Of a stretch of DNA of 64,000 nucleotides, positions 1 to 8,533 are shown one piece after another. The position numbers were made by a program, and so were the translations under genes. The stretch spans positions 248,001 to 312,000 of the forward strand of contig CAVRHY010000004.1 in NCBI GenBank assembly GCA_963721105.1, in the 5' to 3' direction. Below the pieces are notes generated by a model. That model did no database searches. It worked only from the letters and a program-made list of their open reading frames with translations, and had not been told where the DNA came from. This DNA comes from Thermohalobaculum sp963721105. GTDB taxonomy: Bacteria > Pseudomonadota > Alphaproteobacteria > Rhodobacterales > Rhodobacteraceae. Numbering within the stretch: position 1 is the first letter of the stretch; each line of letters begins with the position of its first letter.

Positions 1-1022
1 ATTGGCAGAATATCCAGCGCCGGCGCGTCGCGCATGTCATCGGTGCCCGGCTTGAACGTGACGCCCAGCACGGCGATGCGCTTGCCGGCGACCGACCCGC
101 CGGCGGCAGCGAAGATCTTGTCCGCCATGTGCGCGCGGCGCGCCTCGTTGACCTCGATGACGGTCGAGACGATGCGCAGCGGGCTGGCGTGCTCCTCGGC
201 CGTCCTGACCAGCGCGTGCGTGTCCTTGGGAAAGCACGAGCCGCCATAGCCCGGCCCCGGATGCAGGAACTTCGAGCCGATCCGGCCGTCCAGCCCGATG
301 CCCTTGGCGACATGCTGAACGTCGGCGCCGACCTTCTCGCAGAGATCGGCGATCTCGTTGATGAAGGTGATCTTCGTCGCCAGGAAGGCGTTCGCCGCGT
401 ATTTGATCATCTCCGCCGATTCGAGGCTGGTGAAGACGATCGTCGTCTCGCGGAGATTCAGCGGCCGGTAGATCTCGCTCATCACCGCGCGGGCGCGGTC
501 ATTCTCGACGCCGACGACGATGCGGTCGGGCCGCATGAAATCCTCGATCGCCGCGCCCTCGCGCAGGAACTCGGGGTTCGAGGCGACGTCGAACTCGGCG
601 TCCGGACGCGCCTTGCGGATCAGATCCTGGATCACCCTGTTGGTGCCGACGGGGACGGTCGACTTGGCGACGACGACCAGGTGCTCGCGGATCAGCGGCG
701 CCAGTTCCTCGGCGGCGGCGAAGACATAGGAAAGATCCGCGTGCCCGTCGCCGCGCCGGGCCGGCGTGCCGACGGCGATGAACGCCGCCTGGGCGCCGTC
801 GACCGCCTCGGCCAGGTCCGCCGTGAAGGCCAGCCGGCCAGCTGCGACGTTCATCCCGAGCAGCCGCTCGAGCCCCGGCTCGTAGATCGGCACCCGGCCG
901 GCCTTCAGCCCCTCGATCTTGTCGGCATCCTTGTCGACGCAGACGACGTCATGGCCGAAAGCCGACAGGCAGACGCCGCTGACGAGGCCGACATAGCCGG
1001 TGCCGATCATTGCGATTCGCAT
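1..1022 (-). CDS. ugd: UDP-glucose 6-dehydrogenase, partial (3' end outside window)
   Basis: Oxidises UDP-glucose to UDP-glucuronate with two NAD+ in the cytoplasm, feeding surface polysaccharide synthesis. About 340 residues are visible on the minus strand. The N-terminus has the Rossmann motif MIGTGYVGLVSG. Further on come AVGTP, VAKSTVPVGT, SNPEFLREG, the active-site segment GGSCFPKD with the catalytic Cys, and the C-terminal NAD domain start VLGVTFKPGTDD. The family is usually about 435 residues, so roughly 95 C-terminal residues lie beyond base 1. The ATG at 1022 overlaps the mipZ stop as TGATG, so the two are probably co-transcribed. UDP-glucose is the likely substrate, but GDP-mannose or UDP-ManNAc dehydrogenase relatives cannot be fully excluded. 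Confidence 0.93.
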   Translation of the reverse strand, partial: MRIAMIGTGYVGLVSGVCLSAFGHDVVCVDKDADKIEGLKAGRVPIYEPGLERLLGMNVAAGRLAFTADLAEAVDGAQAAFIAVGTPARRGDGHADLSYVFAAAEELAPLIREHLVVVAKSTVPVGTNRVIQDLIRKARPDAEFDVASNPEFLREGAAIEDFMRPDRIVVGVENDRARAVMSEIYRPLNLRETTIVFTSLESAEMIKYAANAFLATKITFINEIADLCEKVGADVQHVAKGIGLDGRIGSKFLHPGPGYGGSCFPKDTHALVRTAEEHASPLRIVSTVIEVNEARRAHMADKIFAAAGGSVAGKRIAVLGVTFKPGTDDMRDAPALDILP

Positions 1023-1864
1023 CAGTTACCCCCGGCTGCGACTGCGGCTGCGGCGGCGTCGGTCCCCGGCAGGGCCAGCGCCTTGACCATCTCGCGCACC
1101 TCCTGGCGGGCCGCGACGTGGCTGAGTGTCATCGTGATTTGCCCACCCTCCTTCAGGTCCAGCAGCGTCAGCCCGTTCAGGAACAACTCGCGAAAGATGA
1201 CGCGCTCCGAGAAGCCCGGTACGATCCTGAAGCCGATGCGCTTGGACAGCGCCGCCATCGCGCCCGTGACCTTGCGCCGGTTGCGGCTTTCCAGCGTCGC
1301 GATGCGGTTGCGCATCACCACCCAGTCGGTCGGTGGCCGGCCCGCGGCGGCCCGGCGCTGCCGGCATGACCAGACCAACTCGGAATAGACCGAGGGCCCG
1401 AGCACCTTGCCGCTGCCCGGGTCGATGCGGCCGAGCAGGTCAAAGTCGACCAGGCTGTCGTTCATCGGCGTCAGCAGCGTGTCGGCGGCGGCGTGCGCCG
1501 CCTCGGCCAGCGGCGTAACGGCGCCGGGCGTGTCGATCAAGATGAACCGGCAGGTCTCGCCCAGCCAGCGGATGCCCTCGGCCAGGTTCTGCCTGTCCTC
1601 CTCGGCCGCCTCGGCGCGCAGCGCCGCCTTGGACGGCTCGACGGCGCAGAGCTGCGGCATCACCAGCGAGGCGCCGGTCCGCTCGTTATAGGCGTTGCGG
1701 TTGTCGAGGTAGCGAAAGAAGCTCTGCTGCCGGCTGTCCAGGTCGATGGCGCCGATGCGGTGGCCCTGCCGGGCCAGCGCGACGAACAGGTGCATGGCGG
1801 TCGTGGACTTGCCGGACCCGCCCTTCTCGTTTCCGAGAACGATGATGTGCGGCCGGTCCTGCAT
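1022..1864 (-). CDS. mipZ: Division-plane positioning ATPase MipZ
   Basis: ParA-superfamily ATPase that in Caulobacter forms a gradient from the poles and inhibits FtsZ polymerisation, placing the division site at mid-cell. The protein opens with HIIVLGNEKGGSGKST, the deviant Walker A motif with both lysines. It then has AIDLDSRQQSFFRYL (the switch region with the MipZ-specific RQ-S-FRYL signature) and ILIDTPG as Walker B. I chose the ATG at 1864 (280 residues) because the family begins a few residues before this motif; an upstream ATG at 1918 would add 18 poorly conserved residues. It lies downstream of rpmE and overlaps ugd. Confidence 0.93.
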   Translation of the reverse strand: MQDRPHIIVLGNEKGGSGKSTTAMHLFVALARQGHRIGAIDLDSRQQSFFRYLDNRNAYNERTGASLVMPQLCAVEPSKAALRAEAAEEDRQNLAEGIRWLGETCRFILIDTPGAVTPLAEAAHAAADTLLTPMNDSLVDFDLLGRIDPGSGKVLGPSVYSELVWSCRQRRAAAGRPPTDWVVMRNRIATLESRNRRKVTGAMAALSKRIGFRIVPGFSERVIFRELFLNGLTLLDLKEGGQITMTLSHVAARQEVREMVKALALPGTDAAAAAVAAGGN

Positions 1865-1933
1865 CGCTGCCGGTCCGGGATGTGACGTCGCGACGTCTGC
1901 CGGATGCGCCCCCTCCACGTCCGCCGGCCGGGA

Positions 1934-2155
1934 TCAGAGACCGAAGTCGCCGAACTTCTTCTTGAAGCGCGAGACGCGCCCGCCCGTGTCCATCAGGCTG
2001 CGCTGGCCGCCGGTCCAGGCCGGGTGCGCCAGCGGATCGATGTCCAGCGTCAGCTGCTCGCCCTCGCCGCCCCAGGTCGAGCGCATCTGCACGACCGAGC
2101 CGTCGGTCATCTTCACGTCGATGACGTGATACTCGGGATGGATTTCGCCCTTCAT
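1934..2155 (-). CDS. rpmE: 50S ribosomal protein L31
   Basis: Small protein of the large ribosomal subunit at the central protuberance, bridging to the 30S head. It has 73 residues, starts MKGEIHPEYH and contains the conserved segment HPAWTG, ending KKKFGDFGL. The zinc-binding cysteines of the C+ form are absent, so this is a C- type L31, common in alphaproteobacteria. A GAGGAG Shine-Dalgarno sits 7 bases before the ATG at 2155. It heads a minus-strand run with mipZ and ugd and is divergent from the HAD phosphatase gene at 2382. Confidence 0.95.
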   Translation of the reverse strand: MKGEIHPEYHVIDVKMTDGSVVQMRSTWGGEGEQLTLDIDPLAHPAWTGGQRSLMDTGGRVSRFKKKFGDFGL

Positions 2156-2381
2156 GGCACGCTCCTCGGAGATGCGCGCGGCCGGGAAACACTCCATCGG
2201 CCGCCAAAAATACCGGCCGGGCCGTGGTCGCGGCCCGGGAGATCGCGGTCTATATGGGAATCGCGGGCGCGGGGCAACCCCCCGGCCGCCGGATTCGCGG
2301 GCGCCTCCGGGTTGCCTTTCGGCGCCGGCGCGGGCATGGAGGCGCCGGCCCGACAATGCCCCCGGGCGAGAGGCGGAAAAC

Positions 2382-3068
2382 ATGGGCGGAACGGCGCCAA
2401 GGCTGGTCATATTCGACGTCGACGGCACGCTTGTCGACAGCCAGGCGGCGATCCTGGCGGCGATCGACGAGGCGTTCCGCAGCGCCGGCCGGCCGGCGCC
2501 GGGGCGCGCCGAGGCGCTCGGCATCGTCGGCCTGTCGCTGGTCGAGGCGATGGCCGTGCTGGTGCCGGATGCCGGCGCCGACGTGCATGTCGAGCTTGCC
2601 CGGCATTACCGCGAGGCCTTCGTCGCGTTGCGCCAGCGCACGGGCGGCGAGGCGGCAACGCCGCTGTTCCCAGGCGCGCGCGACACGGTGATGCGGCTGG
2701 ACGCCACCGGCTGGCGTCTGTCGATCGCCACCGGCAAGGCGCGTCGCGGGCTCGATCATTTCCTGGCGACGCACGGACTGGCGCCGCACTTCACCGGCAC
2801 GCAGACCGCCGACGACGCGCCGTCAAAGCCGCACCCGCAGATGGTGCTGAACTGCCTGGCCGCCGCCGGCGTCGCGCCTGCCGACGCGGTGATGGTCGGC
2901 GACACCGAGTTCGACATGGCGATGGGCCGCGCCGCCGGCTGCCGCACGATCGGCGTATCGTGGGGCTATCACCCGGTCGATCGCGTGCGCGCCGCCGGCG
3001 CCGAGCGCATCGCCGACAGCTTCGAGGAACTGCAGACGATCCTGGACACGATCTGGGAGCCGGCATGA
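2382..3068 (+). CDS. HAD-superfamily phosphatase (phosphoglycolate phosphatase-like)
   Basis: Cytoplasmic haloacid-dehalogenase-type phosphatase of subfamily IA, 228 residues. Motif I is FDVDGTLVDS with the nucleophile and acid/base aspartates. Motif II lies in LSIATGK, motif III lysine is in SKPHP, and motif IV is MVGDTEFD. The helical cap occupies roughly residues 20-90. Substrate is not readable from the sequence; Gph-like or pyrophosphatase-like activity is plausible. The stop codon overlaps the ATG of the ATP12 gene (ATGA). That HAD/ATP12 pair is common in alphaproteobacteria, usually behind a pseudouridine synthase. I chose ATG 2382 because conservation begins there; the open frame extends upstream without conserved sequence. 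Confidence 0.87.
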   Translation: MGGTAPRLVIFDVDGTLVDSQAAILAAIDEAFRSAGRPAPGRAEALGIVGLSLVEAMAVLVPDAGADVHVELARHYREAFVALRQRTGGEAATPLFPGARDTVMRLDATGWRLSIATGKARRGLDHFLATHGLAPHFTGTQTADDAPSKPHPQMVLNCLAAAGVAPADAVMVGDTEFDMAMGRAAGCRTIGVSWGYHPVDRVRAAGAERIADSFEELQTILDTIWEPA

Positions 3069-3764
3069 AGCGCTTCTGGAAGGAGGCGAGGTCCGACCGC
3101 GTCGAAGGCGGCTGGCTGGTCCGGCTCGAACTCGCGCCCGGTACGCACGCCGGCCCGCCGGCTCTGCGTCGTGCCGGTGGCCGGCATGGCGGACGGCATC
3201 GCCGCCGAGTGGAACGCGCAGGGCGAGCGCATCGACCCGCTGTCGATGCCCATGACGCGCGCCGCCAGCACCTGCCTCGACCGCGTGATGCCCGAGCTGG
3301 ATGCCATCCGACGTACGGTCTCCGGCTATGGCGCCACGGACCTGCTCTGCTACCGCGCCCCCGCGCCGGCCGATCTGGCCGCCCGCCAGACGCGCGACTG
3401 GAACCCGATTCTGGACTGGGCGGCCGAGGCGCTGGGGGCGCGGCTCTCGACGGCCGAGGGGGTCATGCACGTCGCCCAGCCGCCCGAGGCTGTCGCCAAG
3501 CTCGCCGCCGAGGTGCGCGCGCTCGACCCCTGGGAGCTGACGGCGCTGAGCGAGCTGACAACGCTGTCAGGCTCGCTGGTGCTGGCGCTAGCCGTCTGCC
3601 ACGGCAGGCTGCCGGCGGACGAGGCGTGGCGGCTGTCGCGCATCGACGAGCAATGGAATATCGAGCAGTGGGGCGAGGACGCCGAGGCCTCGCGCCAGGC
3701 GGCCCGGCGCGAGGCCGACTTCATGTCCGCCGCCGACCTGCTGCGCCTTCTGGGGCGGACCTGA
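3065..3764 (+). pseudogene. ATP12 family F1-ATPase assembly chaperone, frameshifted
   Basis: ATP12 binds free F1 alpha subunits during assembly of the ATP synthase catalytic sector. The first 22 codons (MKRFWKEARSDRVEGGWLVRL) are in one frame. From about 3132 the conserved sequence continues in the next frame: SRPVRTPARRLCVVPVAGMA, then AAEWNAQGERIDP, the family core with DWNPILDW and the WELTALSELTTLSGS segment. Removing one A from CTCGAACTCG (3126-3133) restores an uninterrupted 232-residue protein of normal ATP12 length. The site would then read GACTC, a GANTC motif. All conserved blocks are intact on both sides, so sequencing error is more likely than true loss. Confidence 0.82.
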
Positions 3765-4056
3765 CGCGCCCTCCGCACCCCTCCGCCCGCGGGCGCGTCA
3801 GGCCCAGCCTGTGCGGGAGGGCGGCCGCATTTCCAAGGATGGTTAAGGGGCACTAGGCACATTTAAAAAGACCACGAGCGATTTGGAAAAATCAAAATTC
3901 CACAGCCGCTTGACCCCGACTCATGCGTAAGGCCATGCCCTCGGACGCGCCTCCGCCGGTCGGCGCAAGGCTCGTAGGGCGGGTTCCAACCCGCCACGAT
4001 CGCTCCGGCGGGGTAGACCCCGCCCTGCATTGCTCCGCGCTGACGGCTTGATTCCC
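3765..4056. repeat. Convergent intergenic region with two tandem extragenic palindromes
   Basis: Gap between the convergent ATP12 and aminotransferase genes. It holds an AT-rich patch (3861-3900, with GATTT-GGAA-AAATC). Two GC-rich hairpins follow: GGCGGGTT-CC-AACCCGCC at 3978-3995 and GGCGGGG-TAGA-CCCCGCC at 4007-4024. The leader CGTAGGGCGGG at 3974 resembles CGTAGGGTGGG at 8501, suggesting a repeated extragenic palindrome family. The hairpins may also act as bidirectional terminators, though there is no T tract. Confidence 0.55.
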
Positions 4057-4915
4057 TCAGGCGGCGTGCGCGAACTCCCAGTACAGATCGCGCGCCCGGC
4101 GCGCCACCGGGCCGAACTCCAGCGTGCGGTCGTCGAAGCGGACAATCGGCAACACCTTGCCGGCGTTGCCGGTCGAGAAGATCTCGTCGGCGGTGCGGAA
4201 ATCGTCCAGCGTCAGCGTCGTCTCGTGCGCCGGCAGGCCGGCGTCATGCAGCAGCTTCAGGACGCGCTGGCGGGTGATGCCGTTCAGGAAGGTGCCGTTC
4301 GGGATCGGCGTCAGCGCCACGCCGTCGCGCACCATCCAGATATTCGAGGTCGCCGTCTCGGCGACGTTGCCCAGCGCATCCAGCACGATGGCGTTGTCAA
4401 AGCCGTTGCCGCGCACCTCGCGCAGCATCCGCGCGTTGTTCGGGTAGAGGCAGCCCGCCTTGGCATCTGTCGGCATGCACTCGACCGTCGGCCGGCGATA
4501 GCGCGTGGTGGTGATGGAGAACCCCTTCGGCTCCGGCATCGGCACGTCCTCGATGCAGAGCGCGAAATCGGTCGAACTCGGGGTCGGCCAGCACGATCGA
4601 CCCGGCGCTCTCGCGCGACCAGTACATCGGCCGAATGTAGAGCGCCGCGCCGGCGGGATACTTTGTGATCCCCTCGCGCGCGATCTCCAGCATCTCGCCG
4701 TCCGGGATGATCGCCTTCAGCCCCATCGTCCGGGCCGAGGCGTTCGCGCGGCGGCAGTGCAGGTCCAGGTCGGGCGCCACGCCCTCGAAGGCGCGCGCGC
4801 CGTCGAAGACCATCGTGCCGAGCCAGGCGCCGTGGTCTGCCGCGCCCAGGATGGGGTGATTGCCCTGATGCCAGCCGCCCCGATGCCAGGTCCAGATGGT
4901 CTTGCCGACTGCCAT
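4057..4915 (-). pseudogene. Branched-chain amino-acid aminotransferase-like (class IV), frameshifted
   Basis: PLP enzyme of the D-amino acid/branched-chain aminotransferase fold (class IV), probably transferring the amino group between branched-chain amino acids and 2-oxoglutarate. The N-terminal part (IWTWHRGGWHQGNHPILGA to MYWSRESAGSIVLADPE) is in one frame. The C-terminal part (from STDFALCIEDVPMPEPKG, through GFDNAIVLDALGNVAETATS and GITRQRVL) is in the other. The catalytic lysine should lie in AKAGCLYPN. One extra T in GAGTTCGAC on the coding strand (4573-4578) explains the shift; removing it gives 285 residues and a GAGTC site. ATG 4915 has a GGGAGG ribosome-binding site. Substrate is inferred from family likeness only. 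Confidence 0.82.
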
Positions 4916-4974
4916 GCGCGCCTCCCGAAATTCACGCCGGAGTAGCGCGCCGGCGCCGGGCGGGCAAGCGCGTG

Positions 4975-5502
4975 TCACTCCTCCGTGACGCTCCGCAACG
5001 CCGCCAGCGCCGCGTCGAAGCCGGCCTCAAGCTCTCCGTTCACGCCGCGAAGCCCGGCCGCGACCCGCTCGGCCCAGTCCGCATAAACCCGCGCGTCCCG
5101 CCTCGCGCCGACGGCCAGCGAGTTCAGGTTCGACGCCTTGTCGGCGATCTTGATTATCTTCGCGCGGTCCGACGCGAACGGCGCGGTCTCTACCTGGCGC
5201 TCCTTGCGGGCGTTCTCGTCCAGACTTGGGTCGTCGGTGACCTCGGCCACCATGGCAGCGACCTCCGGGCCGAAGGCGCGCTCCACGTCTTCGTTGGTCG
5301 CCTCGCCGTCCTCGACCGTGTCGTGCAGCAGCGCCGCGGCAACCAGGGCCGCGTCGTTGCCGCCGGTCGCCCGGGCGACGCGACGCGCCACATCGGCGAC
5401 GTGATTCACGTAGGGCTGGCCGGGCAGACCCTTACGGCGCTGGCCGGCATGGTGCCGGCAGGCGAAATCGACGGCGCAGGCGAGCAGCAGGACCTCTGAC
5501 AT
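4975..5502 (-). CDS. HD-domain hydrolase, (p)ppGpp-hydrolase-like (SpoT/Mesh1-type)
   Basis: Small 175-residue protein with the hydrolase half of the RelA/SpoT fold and no synthetase domain. Visible signature: RHHAGQRRKGLPGQPYVNH (H34 metal ligand), LLHDTVED (H60-D61 plus the ED pair) and IIKIADKASNL (D121). This matches stand-alone small alarmone hydrolases, which remove pyrophosphate from (p)ppGpp using Mn2+. Some relatives act on other nucleotides, so the substrate is an inference. It follows the MocR regulator gene by 10 bases on the same strand and could be co-transcribed with it. Confidence 0.85.
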   Translation of the reverse strand: MSEVLLLACAVDFACRHHAGQRRKGLPGQPYVNHVADVARRVARATGGNDAALVAAALLHDTVEDGEATNEDVERAFGPEVAAMVAEVTDDPSLDENARKERQVETAPFASDRAKIIKIADKASNLNSLAVGARRDARVYADWAERVAAGLRGVNGELEAGFDAALAALRSVTEE

Positions 5503-5512
5503 GGCGCGCCCC

Positions 5513-6973
5513 TCAGGCGACGGCGCACGCCGCGGCGGCGAGCAGCCGGATACCCTCCTCGATGCGCTCGGCCGGGATCGACGAGAACCCGAGCCGCATG
5601 TGCCGCCGCCCCTCGGCCGGGTCGGCGAAGAAGGGCGCGCCGGGCTCGATGACGACGCCCGAGGCCATCGCCGCCAGCGCCAGCGCCTCCGAGTCGAGCC
5701 CCTCCGGCCCGGTCAGCCAGTAGGACGAGCCACCAAAGCCGGGCCGTTGCGACCAGCCGGGCAGGTGGCGCGACAGCGCCTCGCCCATCACCTGCCAGCG
5801 GTCGCGGTAGACCCGGTGGATGCGGCGCACCAGCACGTCGAAATGCCCGTTCGCCAGGAACAGCGCTGCGGCGCGCTGATTGTTGCCGGGCGGATGGCGC
5901 AGCATCAGCCGGCGAAGCGCACGCAGCTCGGTCACCAGCCGGGCGTCGGCGACCAGGAAGCCCAGCCGCAGCCCCGGCATCAGCGATTTCGACAGCGAGC
6001 CGACGTAGATGACGCGCCCATCCTCGTCGAGCGACTTCAGCGCCGGCAGCGGCGTGCCGGAATAGTTCGTTTCGAATTCGTAGTCGTCCTCGACGATCAC
6101 CATGTCGCCCGCCCGTGCCGCGGCCAGCAGGGCCTTGCGGCGCTCCAGGCTCATCGTGACGGTCGTCGGGTGCTGGTGCGAGGGTGTGACCACGACCAGC
6201 GCGGCGCCCTCAATCCTCCCCTCGAAGTCGATGCCCTCGGCGTCGACCGGCAGCATCCGCACCGCCCGCGTGCGCAGCGCGCAGATATTGCGCAGGTCAG
6301 GATAGCCCGGGTCCTCGATCGCCACCGCCGTGTCGGGCCGCAGCAGCATGGCGGCGATGAGATAGAGCGCGTTCTGTGCCCCCAGCGTCACCAGGATCTC
6401 GTCCGGGCCAGCGGCGATGCCGCGCAGCGGCAGCACGCGGTGGGCGATCTCCTCGACCAGCAGCGGGTCGTCGGCGGCAAAGCGGTCCTCGGTCCAGGCG
6501 TCGATCCAGCGCGTCCCCATTGCCTGGCGCACGCAGTCGCGCCACTCGGCGATCGGAAAGACCTCGCGATCGACCTGGCCGTAGATGAAGGGGTAGGGCT
6601 GACGCTGCCAGCCGTCGGGCTTCGACAGGTTGCGCTGGCGCCCCGGCAGCTTGGCCAGCCGCGGCCCCCAGTCGATCCGGCCCGAGGGGTGCTCGGCCGC
6701 CGGCCGGCCGGCCATGCCGTCGACCGCCGACGAGTCGACGTAGAAGCCCGATCGCTCGCGCGAGGCCAGGAACCCCTCGGCCGCCAGCGTCTGGTAGGCC
6801 AGCGTCACCGTGTTGCGCGAGACGTGCAGCCGCGCCGCCATGGCGCGCGTCGAGGGCACCGGGTCGCCAGCCTTGAGCTGGCCGTTGCGGATCGACTCGA
6901 TCAGGATCTCGCGAATCTGCGCCTGCAGCGTCGCGGGCCTGGCCCGTTCGAGATGGTAGAGCGCGTCACGCAT
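5513..6973 (-). CDS. MocR-type transcriptional regulator (GntR HTH fused to aminotransferase domain)
   Basis: PLP-dependent regulator of 486 residues. Residues 10-75 form a GntR winged helix (IREILIESIRNGQLKAGDPVPSTRAMA, HVSRNTVTLAYQTLAAEGF). After a linker, residues 110-480 form a fold-type I aminotransferase domain with the PLP lysine in VGSLSKSLMPGLRLGF and AIEDPGYPD. MocR proteins sense amino acids or PLP through this domain and usually control a divergent aminotransferase or transporter gene. Here the divergent neighbour 147 bases away is a class III aminotransferase, a classical arrangement (compare TauR, GabR, PdxR). Effector unknown. Confidence 0.92.
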   Translation of the reverse strand: MRDALYHLERARPATLQAQIREILIESIRNGQLKAGDPVPSTRAMAARLHVSRNTVTLAYQTLAAEGFLASRERSGFYVDSSAVDGMAGRPAAEHPSGRIDWGPRLAKLPGRQRNLSKPDGWQRQPYPFIYGQVDREVFPIAEWRDCVRQAMGTRWIDAWTEDRFAADDPLLVEEIAHRVLPLRGIAAGPDEILVTLGAQNALYLIAAMLLRPDTAVAIEDPGYPDLRNICALRTRAVRMLPVDAEGIDFEGRIEGAALVVVTPSHQHPTTVTMSLERRKALLAAARAGDMVIVEDDYEFETNYSGTPLPALKSLDEDGRVIYVGSLSKSLMPGLRLGFLVADARLVTELRALRRLMLRHPPGNNQRAAALFLANGHFDVLVRRIHRVYRDRWQVMGEALSRHLPGWSQRPGFGGSSYWLTGPEGLDSEALALAAMASGVVIEPGAPFFADPAEGRRHMRLGFSSIPAERIEEGIRLLAAAACAVA

Positions 6974-6996
6974 GTGGTCGCAGCATCCGGGGGCAA

Positions 6997-7017
6997 CTGG
7001 TCCTATGATGGTGCCAG
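6997..7017. promoter_or_regulatory. Candidate MocR operator between divergent genes
   Basis: In the 147-base gap between the mocR-type gene and the class III aminotransferase lies CTGGTCC (6997-7003), six bases, then GGTGCCAG (7010-7017), an imperfect inverted repeat with CTGG/CCAG ends. CTGG-containing half sites are known for some MocR regulators. Position and symmetry fit an operator; no proof from sequence alone. Confidence 0.35.
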
Positions 7018-7120
7018 CCTACTCCGGTAGTGTCACCATGATCAAGCGGGCTGCCTCGGCGGCCCGTCGCGCCCCCGCGACGCCATTCGGCGCGCGTGCG
7101 CCAGCCCCGGGAGACCCGCC

Positions 7121-8464
7121 ATGCATGACCTGAACATAGCCGACGCCGCGCGCGCGAACTCGCTGGAAGAGCACTGGATGCCGTTCAGCGGCAACCGCGA
7201 CTTCAAGGAGAACCCGCGCCTCGTCGTCAAGGGCGAGGGCATGTACTACACAGACCACAAGGGCGGACGCGTCATCGATGGCTCGTCGGCGCTGTTCTGC
7301 TCGCCGGCCGGCCACGCCCGGCCCGAGATCGCCGAGGCGGTCTACGAGCAGCTCAAGGAAAATTCCTACACGCCGCACTTCCAGCTTGGCCATCCGGGCA
7401 GCTTCGAGCTGGCGCGTCGCGTCTCGGCGATCCTGCCGGAGCCGTTCAACCACGTGTTCTTCACGAACTCCGGGTCGGAATCGATCGACACGGCGCTGAA
7501 GATGGTCATGGCCTACCACCGCGCCAACGGCCAGTCGCAGCGCCTGCGCTTCGTCAGCCGCGAGCGCGCCTATCACGGCGTCAACATGGGCGGCGTCTCG
7601 CTGGCCGGCATGGTGAAGAACCGCGAGACGTTTCCGGTCGTGCTGCCGAACGTCGTCACGATCCGGCACACGTTTACGGGCAAGGACCTGTTCCACGACG
7701 GCCAGCCGCAGCATGACGGCCCGGAGCTTGCCGACGACCTCGAGCGGCACTGCGCGACCTATGGCGGCTCGACCATCGCCGCCGTCTTCGTCGAGCCGGT
7801 GGCCGGCTCGACCGGCACGCTGGTGCCGCCCAAGGGATATCTCGAGCAGCTGCGCCAGATCTGCGACCGGCACGGCATCCTCCTGGTCTTCGACGAGGTC
7901 ATCACCGGCTTCGGGCGCCTCGGCGCGCCGTTCGCGGCGCAGCTCTTCGGGGTGACGCCGGACATCATGACGATGGCGAAGGCGCTGACCAACGGCTGCG
8001 TGCCGATGGGCGCCGTCGCCTGCCGCGACGAGATCTACGAGACCGTCACCGGCGCCGCGCCGCAGAACGCCATCGAGTTCTTCCACGGCTACACCTACTC
8101 GGCACACCCGGTCGCTTGCGCCGCCGGCAACGCGGCGCTGCAGATCTACGAGACCGAGGGGCTGTTCCAGCGGGCCGCCGATCTGGCGCCCTACTTCAAG
8201 GACGCGGTAGCGAGCCTGCGTGACCACGCGCTGGTCCGCGACATCCGCACCATCGGCCTGATGTCGGGCATCGAGGTGCATCCGCAGGAGGGCAAGCCGG
8301 GGCTGCGCGGGCAGGAGATGCAGAAGGCGCTGTTCTGGAACGGCTGCCACGTCAAGTTCACCGGCGACTGCGGCATCGTCGCGCCGGCCTTCATCGCCGA
8401 GCGGGCGCATGTGGATGAGATCGTCGACAAGTTCCGCACGACGCTGGACCAGTTCGCGGCGTGA
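7121..8464 (+). CDS. Class III omega-amino-acid:pyruvate aminotransferase
   Basis: Fold-type I PLP enzyme of 447 residues that moves terminal amino groups (beta-alanine, taurine or similar omega-amino acids) to pyruvate. Motifs: SSALFCSPAGHARPEIAEA, FFTNSGSESIDTALKM for PLP phosphate binding, YHGVNMGGVSLAG, VFDEVITGFGR with the pyridine-N aspartate, and TMAKALTNGCVPMGAV with the Schiff-base lysine. Closest family impression is beta-alanine-pyruvate transaminase; taurine-pyruvate aminotransferase is an alternative given the MocR regulator and the nearby acetate kinase and Pta. The ATG at 7121 has a GGGAGACCCGCC leader. A perfect 11-bp hairpin follows its stop. Confidence 0.88.
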   Translation: MHDLNIADAARANSLEEHWMPFSGNRDFKENPRLVVKGEGMYYTDHKGGRVIDGSSALFCSPAGHARPEIAEAVYEQLKENSYTPHFQLGHPGSFELARRVSAILPEPFNHVFFTNSGSESIDTALKMVMAYHRANGQSQRLRFVSRERAYHGVNMGGVSLAGMVKNRETFPVVLPNVVTIRHTFTGKDLFHDGQPQHDGPELADDLERHCATYGGSTIAAVFVEPVAGSTGTLVPPKGYLEQLRQICDRHGILLVFDEVITGFGRLGAPFAAQLFGVTPDIMTMAKALTNGCVPMGAVACRDEIYETVTGAAPQNAIEFFHGYTYSAHPVACAAGNAALQIYETEGLFQRAADLAPYFKDAVASLRDHALVRDIRTIGLMSGIEVHPQEGKPGLRGQEMQKALFWNGCHVKFTGDCGIVAPAFIAERAHVDEIVDKFRTTLDQFAA

Positions 8465-8466
8465 AC

Positions 8467-8526
8467 CATGGTGGGCCGGGGGCCCACCATGCGAACGGCC
8501 CGTAGGGTGGGCGTCTCGCCCACCCT
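8467..8526. repeat. Two tandem perfect hairpins after the aminotransferase gene
   Basis: CATGGTGGGCC-GGG-GGCCCACCATG (8467-8491, 11-bp stem, 3-base loop) begins 3 bases after the aminotransferase stop. It is followed by AGGGTGGGCG-TCT-CGCCCACCCT (8504-8526, 10-bp stem). Both share the core GGTGGGC/GCCCACC. They may terminate or stabilise the upstream transcript. The second, with its CGTAGGG leader, resembles the palindrome at 3974-3995. Confidence 0.7.
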
Positions 8527-8533
8527 TCCTCGC

